A stretch of 64,000 nucleotides of DNA from positions 4,166,501 through 4,230,500 of the forward strand of contig JAZBRI010000003.1 of assembly GCA_036874045.1 (NCBI GenBank). Reading direction: 5' to 3'. The notes beneath the pieces were generated by a model. That model made no database searches. It was given only the letters and a program-made list of their open reading frames with translations, and had not been told where the DNA came from. This DNA is from Cymodocea nodosa (taxonomy: Eukaryota > Streptophyta > Magnoliopsida > Alismatales > Cymodoceaceae). Positions 24,080-34,000 of the stretch are shown in pieces (within the stretch, counting starts at the first letter, position 1; the number at the start of each line of letters is the position of its first letter). The position numbers were made by a program, and so were the translations under genes.

Positions 24080-25700
24080 TGTAGTGAAGAAAGCAACTAT
24101 TGTTTTCTGTTTTAGGTTAAATGTTCATACAAGAGGTTTTAGGTTTTGGATTTTTTGGATGGGTGGCCGTTCGTTAAAATCTGTATTTAGAAATGTTATA
24201 TTGTAGTGAGTCTGATGCTGAAGCAGCTGAATCTTTCTTATACGAAGAATTCGATTTCCTCCATGTCATCTGATTGATATTTCTGCCACAGTAACTGTAA
24301 AAAGTATCATTATTATCATTAGTAATCCAATGGTAATGTAGCTTCTAGTTTAATTCTGAAGTAAAATAATATTGAAATAAACAAAACTTCATGGATCATT
24401 ACTAAATTAACTATCAGAATATATACAGAAATTTTGACATGTACACCATATTGCATATTTATTATATTATACAAAGTCATGCATGTGATAAACGTATAAA
24501 AGCGAAACTGGAGATACGCAAGGCTCATTGATTTTTCCTCAACAGAACAGAATGTTAATTCTCATTCATAATATGTTCCCATGGCCACTTTTGGTACACA
24601 GAATGGCTGCCTTATTGTTTGTTTATGCCCAGTTCTCGAATAATTTTTACCGGATAAAACAACGAGAAGGGCACTTACAAACATATCCTTACTTTTCGTA
24701 TTTTTGATTATGAATTTTCGGAAGTCCTACCAGCATTGAGCAAATTTAAATGATGGTGAAGAAGCTATACTAGAGGAAGTGGAGCATTTACTTGCATTTC
24801 ACTACAGATTTGACAAATTACTTGTATGTTAGAGTGGTTAGTGTGAGTTTCTTGTGGGAGTTTGGGTTTAACAAATGTCACTTATCCGAAGTTGTTGTTT
24901 TGCAGCTGCTTCTTGCTTCTTCTTGGGAAAAAAGACCCTCATGTTTATGTGCTTTTACAATCTCTATAACATTAACAAAACCAACTTTTACCAAACATAT
25001 TTTTGGACTGCCAAGAAAAAGAACACTGGTATACGAATTATTCTAGAATAGACCCAATAGTGTCACGTTGATGTCTAATATGAACATGACCGAAGCCGCA
25101 GATTAGCTGGGTGGGAAATCTGAAGGCTGAACTGTCAATCCAATCTGAACATGTCCGGCAGGGTTGCCGAGTTCCCGGTGGCGTTTTCTTCTTACCAGGG
25201 TTTATTCGGCATATCGTGTTCCCATGTCCTTCACATTTTTTTATTTTTATCTTTTTTTGGAACAGCATTCAGATGAGTAAATTGTATGAAAATCCAACAA
25301 ACTACCGCCTTCCTTATCAAATCCACTCCAGCGAACAAACACAAAACAACCCATGTCCTTCACATTGCAAACAAGCTAAAAGCTGCCTGGCGACTTCTCT
25401 TCCCAAAACAGCTTGTTTTCGATGATTCGATTTTAAAAGGTCTAAAAGTTCTTATAACATCGTATAGAACATCTGTAGAAGGTTTTTTTTTTTTTTGATT
25501 CCTTCGTGCTAATGTACATATTATGCCGATTATGTGGGGTGTATATATATAATAGTTTTCTCTGAAAAGAGGTAATGAGAAGAAGAAGAAGGAAAGATAG
25601 CCCGGGACAACATGCAAGGTACTGAGTGAGAGATATTTGGTTGGTGCTTGATCTTCTTCGTTTGTTGTCTTCTTTGGGGCAACGTTCCAAGTAAGGCTTC
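24080..25700. other. Region 3' of the receptor-kinase gene; one exon-like fragment
   Basis: From 24207 (after an acceptor-like TTGTAG) an acidic plus-strand frame runs SESDAEAAESFLYEEF to a TGA at about 24276. It resembles a terminal exon but has no partner exon I can identify. The DNA from about 25060 to 25210 is GC-richer than its surroundings, for no visible reason. The 3' UTR of the kinase gene should extend leftward from 25701 on the minus strand. Possible poly(A) hexamers in that direction lie near 25200 and 25233 (TTTATT on the plus strand). A poly-T tract at about 25484-25496 is also present. Confidence 0.3.
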
Positions 25701-25701
25701 C

Positions 25702-28700
25702 TCAGTTTGTGGACCCGACAAAGTCCAGCCCAGAAACGATGTGTTGGATGAGAGGCCTGTCCTTGGGGTTGCCACCCACGCAGCGACAGGCGATATCCAG
25801 GACATGCAGTAGTTGCTCCTCGTTCTGCTTGTCGTAGATGCAGGGGTCGAACACCACGGCGGCCCTGCCCTCCTCCTTCATCTGTAGCACCCATGTCACC
25901 AGTTCCCGTCGCCCTTTCCGTTGGCACATGTCCATGGGCCTCCTCCCGGTGAGGAGCTCCAGCAGGACCACGCCAAAGCTGTAGATGTCACCCTTGAAGG
26001 TGGCGACCGAGGTCTGCCCGTACTCCGGCGGGATGTAGCCCAGGGTGCCCACAAGGTCCGTGGTCACGTGGGTGTCGTAGGGGCGGATCAGCCTGGCGAG
26101 GCCGAAGTCCGCCAGGTGGGCCTTGAATTTCTCGTCGAGGAGGATGTTGCTGGACTTTATGTCGCGGTGGAGGATGTGAGGCTGGCAGGACTGGTGCAGG
26201 TACTGCAGCCCCCTAGCTGATCCCCGTGCGATCCCAAGTCTCGTGGCCCAGTCTAGTGCAGAAGCACCATCGTCTTGCCTCTCGTGCAGCCAGAAGTCCA
26301 AGCTTCCGTTCTCCATGTAGGAGTAGATGAGGATGCGGACGCTCCCCATCCTGCAGAACCCTTGGAGCATGACCAGGTTCTCGTGCTCGGCTCTGGAGAG
26401 CGTCTGGACCTCGGCTTGGAACTCCTTGTCCATCTGCCCGAAGTTCCCGGACAGGCGCTTGATGGCCACTTCCCTCCCGTCGGGGAACGTCCCCCTGTAC
26501 ACGAGGCCAAAACCGCCGCAGCCGATTATGTTCGCCTGGTCGAAATCGTTGGTGGCCGTCAGAATGTCGTTGATGGTGATGTCCTTGCCGTCCTTATTCT
26601 GGAACAGCACCGCCAAGGAAGGGCCGGAGTACTCAAGGAGCTCGTTGGCCTCCGTCTCCGCAGTCTCCGTGTTCTCCACCCTCCCGGAGTGAGCTTTCGA
26701 GAATACCAAGCAGAGGAGAGCAAGAACGATCACCGTCCCGCCGCTGATGGCCAACGACATGCCGATTATGAAACCCCTGCTCTTTCTCCGACCGCCAAAA
26801 GATGGAACAACTCCGGTTCCGTTGCATGGACGTTGACGGCTGACACAGAGGCCGGGATTCCCAGCGAAGCTGGAATCGGTGAACGTCGAGAACTGAACCC
26901 CGGTGGGAATGCGGCCGGACAGATTATTGTACGCGACGTTGAACGTTGACAGAAAGCTGAGATTGCCCAACGACGAAGGTATGGAGCCGAAGAGGTGATT
27001 ATACGACAAATCCAGTCGCTCTAAGCTGGTCATTCCCGACAACTCTTCGGGGATGGTTCCGGTGAGATTGTTGTGGGAGAGATCAAACACATGGAGCTTC
27101 TTGAGCTTTCTGAAGAGAGGGGAGATGGAGCCGACGAGGCTGTTGTGGCTGAGAAATAAGGACGGCGGGAAACTGCTGAGTTGATTATACCGCTGGCCCC
27201 CGTTTTCGTTCTTCCTGGTAAAGAAGGGAAGGTCGGCTGGGTGGGATTTTATGTTGGACTTGGCCCTGATCAAGCTCTTCATGCCAGTCAGCTCAACGGG
27301 TAGGTCACCGCTCAACGAGTTGTTGGACAGATCGAGGTAGAACAGCAAGTCCAGATTCCCGAACCACGTAGGGATGCTCCCACTCAAGCTGTTCCACGAC
27401 AGGTCCACCAGCTGGAGATTGCCGCAATGGCTCAGCCATGCCGGAACCGGACCCACGAGGCCGCAGCTGGCGACGACGAGGAGGCTGAGGTTCTTGAACC
27501 CTCGAATGCCGTGGGCGGACAAGGTCTCACCGTGGAAGGGATTCTTGGTGAGCACGATCGAAGACAGTCTGGGGCAATGCTGGAGGATCGTCAAGGCGGA
27601 GGAGATGTTGGAGAAGGAATTGTTGGAGAGCGACAGGAAGGAAAGAGCTTTCAGATTGCTGAAGCTCTCCGGGATCCCCCCGACGAGCCTGTTCCGAGCG
27701 AGGTTCAGCATCCTCAGCTCCGAGCAGGAGGAGAGGGCGTCGGGGATCACCCCGCTGAACAAGTTGGAACCGAGATCGATGGAGCTCAGCTTCTTCATTG
27801 CCTTGAAGTCGAGACCGATCTCGCCGTCGAGACTGTTGTTCTTCAATGTCAGCGACCGAAGTGCGGAGAGCTTCGACAGAGAAGAGGGCAAGACACCCCT
27901 CAGCCTGTTCGATGAAGCAGAGAAGGTTTCCAACTTGCTGAGGTTGCCGAACACGTCGGGAATTTCGCCGGAGAAGCTGTTGGAAGAGAGGTCCAGGGAA
28001 ACCAGATTCGAGAGGTTACCGATTCTCGCGCTCACCTCTCCACCGAGCAGATTTTCCTGAAGAGACAACTCCTTCAGCGATGCCAGGGCGAAGAGATCCT
28101 CCGGTACGGTTCCGGAGATACGATTGGAGTTCAGATTCAGAACATGCAGAGCACGGCAATTACCGAGACCAACCGGGAAGTCGCCGGATATCATGTTCGT
28201 CGAGAGCCTGAGTGATTGAATTGTAGGCGACGAATTACAGATGCTGCCAATGACGGCGCCTGTGAACCTGTTGGAAGAGACGTCGTAGTGGGTGAGGTTC
28301 GCCGATCCGGTGAGAAGAGGGTAGCTACCGTTGAAAGAATTGTTTGAGATGTTGAAGGAACGGATCGAAGGCAGGTAAGAATCCGGTGGAACACCGCCGG
28401 CTAATTGGTTGAGGCTGAGATCGAGGACTTGTAGCTGGGACAGACGGAACAGATCTGCCGGCAACGCTCCGGTGAGGGAATTGTTGGAAAGATCAAGAAT
28501 CCTCAGTCTTTTCAATCCAACCAGCGAATCGGAGACCGGCCCATTCAGTTCCTTGCCGGTGAGATTCAACTCCACCACCCTGACGACGCTCCCCAAACCA
28601 TTACAGACGATGCCCGGCCATCGGCAGCAGGAAGAATCATTGAGGGCGTTCCAACCTTGGATGGTCGGGGCCTTCAAGCCGGCCATGAAACCTCGGAGAG

Positions 28701-28860
28701 CCTTCAAATCCTTCGAATTGCATGTGGGCGCCGCTATCTTGGACTCTACCTCCTCCTCCTCCTCCTCCTCCTGGGAACACAAGGGGCGAAGTTGCATGAA
28801 GAAGACCAGAAGCAGCAGCAGCAGCAGCGTGCGAGGGGACGCCCACCTCCTCTTCCCCAT
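25702..28860 (-). CDS. PSKR1: Phytosulfokine receptor 1-like LRR receptor kinase, intact and intronless
   Basis: A 1052-aa plasma-membrane receptor expected to bind the sulfated pentapeptide phytosulfokine and promote cell growth. Domains in order: signal peptide (1-29, a Leu-rich core coded by CAG-type repeats on the opposite strand); a run of seven Glu (31-37); the paired-Cys LRR cap (CCRWPGIVC near 78-86); about 20 LRRs; a non-LRR island at about 530-570 (ADLPFFTRKNENGGQRYNQL); and the closing LRRs (GMTSLERLDLSYN, FNVAYNNLSGRIPTG). A transmembrane helix follows (about 697-719), then a kinase domain (about 777-1050) with GCGGFG at 780, Lys801 in VAIKRL, HRDIKSSN with Asp900 and DFGLAR with Asp918. 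All catalytic motifs are present, so an active Ser/Thr kinase is expected. Length, island domain and lack of introns fit PSKR1 rather than BRI1 or PSY1R. The ATG has a good context (GCCATGG). GC-rich throughout, unlike flanking DNA. Confidence 0.93.
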   Translation of the reverse strand: MGKRRWASPRTLLLLLLLVFFMQLRPLCSQEEEEEEEVESKIAAPTCNSKDLKALRGFMAGLKAPTIQGWNALNDSSCCRWPGIVCNGLGSVVRVVELNLTGKELNGPVSDSLVGLKRLRILDLSNNSLTGALPADLFRLSQLQVLDLSLNQLAGGVPPDSYLPSIRSFNISNNSFNGSYPLLTGSANLTHYDVSSNRFTGAVIGSICNSSPTIQSLRLSTNMISGDFPVGLGNCRALHVLNLNSNRISGTVPEDLFALASLKELSLQENLLGGEVSARIGNLSNLVSLDLSSNSFSGEIPDVFGNLSKLETFSASSNRLRGVLPSSLSKLSALRSLTLKNNSLDGEIGLDFKAMKKLSSIDLGSNLFSGVIPDALSSCSELRMLNLARNRLVGGIPESFSNLKALSFLSLSNNSFSNISSALTILQHCPRLSSIVLTKNPFHGETLSAHGIRGFKNLSLLVVASCGLVGPVPAWLSHCGNLQLVDLSWNSLSGSIPTWFGNLDLLFYLDLSNNSLSGDLPVELTGMKSLIRAKSNIKSHPADLPFFTRKNENGGQRYNQLSSFPPSLFLSHNSLVGSISPLFRKLKKLHVFDLSHNNLTGTIPEELSGMTSLERLDLSYNHLFGSIPSSLGNLSFLSTFNVAYNNLSGRIPTGVQFSTFTDSSFAGNPGLCVSRQRPCNGTGVVPSFGGRRKSRGFIIGMSLAISGGTVIVLALLCLVFSKAHSGRVENTETAETEANELLEYSGPSLAVLFQNKDGKDITINDILTATNDFDQANIIGCGGFGLVYRGTFPDGREVAIKRLSGNFGQMDKEFQAEVQTLSRAEHENLVMLQGFCRMGSVRILIYSYMENGSLDFWLHERQDDGASALDWATRLGIARGSARGLQYLHQSCQPHILHRDIKSSNILLDEKFKAHLADFGLARLIRPYDTHVTTDLVGTLGYIPPEYGQTSVATFKGDIYSFGVVLLELLTGRRPMDMCQRKGRRELVTWVLQMKEEGRAAVVFDPCIYDKQNEEQLLHVLDIACRCVGGNPKDRPLIQHIVSGLDFVGSTN

Positions 28861-29180
28861 GGCGAAGCGGACGCACCGGAAGAGAGTGCCGCCGGTATCA
28901 CTTCCGGTAGATCATCTGGAACTTCCTTCCTTCCCACCAAAGACACCCCTTACGCCGACATTAAAGGCTGAGGCACACTTGGATAAAGAGAACACACACG
29001 GCAGCCACAGCGAGAGAAGTCAGAAAGATGGAGTGGGAAAGAGAGGGTGAGGAAACGAGAAAGATTGGTTTGACCGCTTGGCTTTTGACTAATTAATACG
29101 TGTCCGTGTATGTATTATGTATATATATTATATATTGTGTGTGTGTGTGTGTGTCAAGTGTACGATACGAAACTTGGGGT
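28861..29180 (-). promoter_or_regulatory. 5' flank and likely core promoter of the PSKR1-like gene
   Basis: Read on the minus strand toward the ATG at 28860, the GC-rich leader (28861-29060) is preceded by an AT-rich alternating block (TATATATTATATAT at about 29120-29134) that could serve as a TATA element. A GT/AC dinucleotide repeat follows at 29136-29153. The placement is inferred only; no transcription start can be read. Confidence 0.3.
29136..29153. repeat. (GT)n microsatellite upstream of the PSKR1-like gene
   Basis: About nine uninterrupted GT units adjoin a TA-rich stretch, roughly 280 bp upstream of the receptor-kinase start codon. This type of repeat is prone to length change. Confidence 0.8.
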
Positions 29181-31041
29181 TAAATTAGGTGGTTGGTGAT
29201 TTTCGAAAAAAAGAAAGAAGGGGAAACAAATAGATGGTGGGGTTTGAAGATTTTTCCGGATGGAAGGAAATGTGGGGGGTTGACCGCTTGCAGCCGGTTT
29301 GGTTTATATTATTAATTAATTTAATTAGAAATTGTAATCGATGACAGAAGCAACCACTCCCCACGGGAGACAGCGACGAGGACGGCTGTGGCTGATAAAA
29401 AGTCAAACCTCCAAAAGTAAGCCCACTCGCACGCACACGATACCCCACTTATCTCTCCACTCCTCATATCTCTCTCTCTCACCGGCTAGTGGCAGTTTGA
29501 AAAAACCCCAACTGGCTTGATTGGTCATCAACAAATGTATCTGTAGTTCTTTTAGGTTGGAATGATGACAAATTTCAAATAATATTATGCTTGATTTATT
29601 AATTTGTTATATATAAACATGTTTGTGTGTGTTGATGGTGGGTGGATGTTGGAAAAAAGTGGTGAAAGATTGAATTTTTTTCTAACGAGCCATTATGAGA
29701 GGTGAGAGGTGGTGGAAGATTGAATTGGAAACCATCTACCCTTTTTCTAGAATATGTTTCCCTTGTGTGCATACTTTGCTGGTTTTGGAAGAAAAGTACG
29801 AATGGTAGGTGGGTTGACTTTGCACTAGCCAAGATCCAGCTGAGAAACTTGTGTATCTGTTTAGCTTAAAACTAACTATCCCTTGGTGATGATTTCAAAG
29901 ATGACTTGGGAGCTTAACATCACTGCCGTGCTAGGTTGACAATTGGGATTATAATTCATTGGGCGTTGTTGGAGATCTCTATCAAGGTGATTATGGTGAG
30001 ATTTTAGTCTACAACTAAAAGTCATATCGCGTTTAGTGCATTCACCATGTCACACATATCTAGTTATAATTTAGTAAAATTATGATTGATCACACTATGA
30101 TTTATAATTTAGCAGTGTATTCGCATCTTTTATGTTTCATTTTAAATGCTAAATGAGAATAACTAGGTTAAAATCCCACTTAATTGTGTTGAATTGGGTA
30201 ATAGTTGAGGCAATTTTAAAATAAAAGTATGTTCATTATATAAATCTTTCAAAAAAATCTTTTATAACCAAAGTGTAGCAGATCGTGTGGGGGATTTCTA
30301 GATGACCACGTTAACCAAACTTCCGTTATTTGATGTAAACTTTATACGTGAGATAGCTTGTTGTGAAATAAGCTTTTTCATTTTACGAAATGAATTATTT
30401 ATGTGGAGATGCTCCTCATTTGGTGGAGATGATTCTTCATCTTCTGATGTAAATTTTACGCCAGTAGACGATTCATTTTAGCCAAACTAAAAGGAATATG
30501 GCTTAACCATTTATTTATTGTTCTTACAAACCGAAGATTTCAAAATCTTTTGGACGACAAGAATCCAAAATTTGATATGGTATTGTTCGACTTCAGGACG
30601 TCAAATGCAAGTAAAGACAAAGAACGTCAATCTATACGCATGGTAGCTTTCATACTAGTTTTCCTTTAAATATTATTAATAGAACTCACCGTGTCATTGC
30701 ACTTGGGATTTTTTCCTTGTATACAAAGCAAAACGTCAAAGATGGGTAAACAATTCATGGGGCTTAACCATTCATGAAGTTTCCCAAGCAACGCGTAGCA
30801 TGTTGACGCATGAGCAGTTGTTCAAATTAAAAGAGCCCATCAATACGGAAAAGCAATTCTATGAAAGAGGAATTTTATCCGTGAAGAAAAAATAATCAAC
30901 TCAATAAATCACAACATTACCTATCCACTAGATGTAAAATAATACATAAAGCACCAAACGGTGGCAAAACACGGAAATCACTCGACCAATTAAGGCATCC
31001 GACAGAATTCTTTCTTGCCAATCAAAGTGAACCATCAAATC
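29181..31041. other. Intergenic region between PSKR1-like gene and EMC8/9 gene
   Basis: This gap separates the 5' end of the kinase gene from the 3' end of the next gene on the same strand. I see no coding motif or transposon termini. It should contain distal promoter of the kinase gene and the 3' UTR of EMC8/9 (leftward from 31041). The 29440-29475 stretch has a CTCTC repeat. Confidence 0.4.
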
Positions 31042-34000
31042 TTACTCGAAGAGATCAGGGTTCAGCCAGTCCCTGAAATTATCAAATAAAATAGTCAATA
31101 AGACGATCTTGCCGAAGGCATATGGCGATAAAAAGAGTTTTCGGATTGATATTACTTGCTAATGTCATCAAGATGATCATCAAAGTCAACAATATCTTGC
31201 CACTTCTCAGATGAAATATAATCCAACAAAATGGCGTTCGCAGATGGTTCTCTAAGTGTAAACAGGCAACTTCCATCACACCCTGCTTGTCGCCATGTTT
31301 TGGAAGAATCCCTTGTGTACAACTGAGAAAAGACACGAGAACCAACCCAAGGATTAAATCTCACTTTCTGGCTTAGGGAAATTGAAAACCAAGGAGACCT
31401 ATGTTAACAAGGCTCTTCGCCTATTATTTTCAAAACATCAGCAATAATATTTAGTTAGACTACACAATATATCTCGTATATTGATATAAATAGAAAGTTG
31501 GTAAATTCTGCTTTAGGGCAACTGCATAAATACTACATTTATTATGACCAAGAAATAATCCATACCAAAATCAGGAGCGCAACCAACCTCTATTTGGGAA
31601 GGAAGGAATGGAGTTGCAATTTCCATTTCTAAAGGGGTTTCCATTGCTAGGCAAGGGACGGTAAACTTATGTTCCAAGTATCACATATAATGTTTGTAAC
31701 CAACCCTTTATAGAAGAAAAGACAAATCTAAAAAACAAGACTAAAATAATTGTTGATAAATATCTAAAATATCCCATTATTGAGGCAAAAATAATATAAC
31801 ATGGAAGACAATGACTTGCGCATGTAACCTTTTATTAACACTTATATATTTCATTAAAAGAGAACAACATTTTATATTCAAAAGTAGATCAAATGCTAGT
31901 CAAATAGATTTTTTCTTATTAAGAAAATAGATCAGAAATGCACAACAAATGTAGCATTATATCATGACAAAGTTTAACCAAACAGCATAGACTACTAATA
32001 CTAGATGCTAGAATGAAGACTTGGAACAAAATAATAAAATACATATGAAATTATGAATTAGGTGAAGGAATCTACAACAATTTGAATCATAACCCCATTA
32101 CATGAGATCAATTACATGAATCTTTTTCTTCCAAACATTTCTATCAATGGTCAAATTTTTAATTAAATTACATAAATTTAAATTTTTTTGTAATTTTTAA
32201 CTAAGTAATTGTAAGCCTACCTCAACTTCTTTTATTTTCTTTTATACTAGTTAATTCTTCTCTCCTAACCAGTGTATTCCTTAGTTCCCTAAGGATATAA
32301 TCAAATCACTTAAACTGATTTTCTCTTACATTATCTTTAATTGGTGTAACTCTTACTCTACTTCTAATAAAAATATTTTTTAAGTTTATCCATTATAATA
32401 TTACCACTCATCTATCTAACATATGCTTCATATCAACACTAGTTTTTTTGTATATGGTCATATTTTATAGTCTAACATTTTGAGCCATAAAATATAGTTG
32501 GGTGAATAACAGCTTTATAAAATTTTCCTTTTAATTTTAAAGGTATTCTTCTATCACATAGCACTCTAGAACTACTTTTTCTCTTCAGCCATCTTACTTT
32601 AATACTATGAATAATATTTTCTATAATTTCACCATTTTTACTTATTATAAATCTTAAATATTTAAACTTTTTACTTTTATGAATCTTATGATCATCTAAA
32701 TATATATCTTCATCGTTATTTCTATTTCCGTTAAAATTACATTTCATATATTCAACTTTTAACCTATTCAATCTAAATCCTTCAGATTCTAAAGTATTCC
32801 TTCATAATTTTAATTTAAAACTAATTCTTTAGTTACTTTCATTAACTAAAATTATGTCAACAGCAAATAGTATACATCAAGATATTTCTCTTTAAATTTT
32901 TTTAGTTATTTTATCTATAACCAAGGTGAACAAATATGGACATAGTGAGGATACCTAATGTAAATTTATGTTTATTGGAAATTTTTTATGTTCTCTTATA
33001 ATTTTAATACTAATAACCACTCTTTCATATATGTCTTTTATAATATTAATATATCCAATGAGTACTACCTTTCTTTCTAAAACCCATCACAATATATGTC
33101 TAAGTGTTCTATCATAATCTTTTTCTGAATAAATGAAAACCATATAGATGTCCTTTTTTAACATTAAATTTTTTTACTAATTGTCTAAGTAAATGAACAG
33201 CTTTCATTGTTAGCCCACTTGATATAAACCCAAATTGATTTTCTATGATTTTAGTTATGTCTTAACATTACTCAATTATCATTCATAGTGTGACTTATTA
33301 AGTTGATACCACAATAATTATTACAATTCTTTATATCTCCCTTTTTCTTAAATAGAGGCATTAAAAAACTCTTTCTCGGTTCATTTAACACCTTCTTTGT
33401 CTTTAAAAATATATTAAAAAACTTAGTTAACTATTTAATCTCTACTTCACCCATGTACTCCTGCACAATAAGAATATCATCCGATCTAATAGCTTTCCTA
33501 CATTTTATTTTCTTAATTGCTTCATTTACCTAGAAACTATTAATTCTTCCAAAATAATAATTTATATTCTTTGTACTACTGCCCAAATTTTGCATGTAAA
33601 AGTTTCTTATGATAAATTCATAAAAAAATTTAGTAAAATATCTACACATCTATATTTTACTAAAACTCTACAATCCTCATAAACTTAAATTAAATCTCTA
33701 GCTTTTTCTTTCTTTTGCCTTTTTCTTTCTCCAGGCGAAGGAATTTAAAGATTGAAAATAAATATAGTTGGAGATAAAAATGTAAAAAAGGTAGAAAATT
33801 AGAATTAGATGGAGAAACAAATCATGCACAAAATGAGAAAAACATTTGCATTAAAATCATAACCAAGAAAATTTTAAGTGAACTCAACAGGATAGAATGA
33901 CAAGTTAAGCATGGTGCCCTGTTTCAATCTGTGTCACCAAAATTTCAGTGATATGGATTGATTGTTGTATTGACTAATCCAATAACGACATGTTTATTGA

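Noticed and set aside
25360-25927. Minus-strand frame of 161 codons overlapping the end of the kinase gene
   Set aside because: It overlaps the PSKR1-like C-terminus in a different frame and continues into the 3' UTR; a shadow.
25921-29050. Several long plus-strand open frames (such as 26275-26949, 27374-28060 and 28409-29050)
   Set aside because: They lie antisense to the intact PSKR1-like gene. High GC in the coding strand removes stops from the opposite frames, and none shows a domain.
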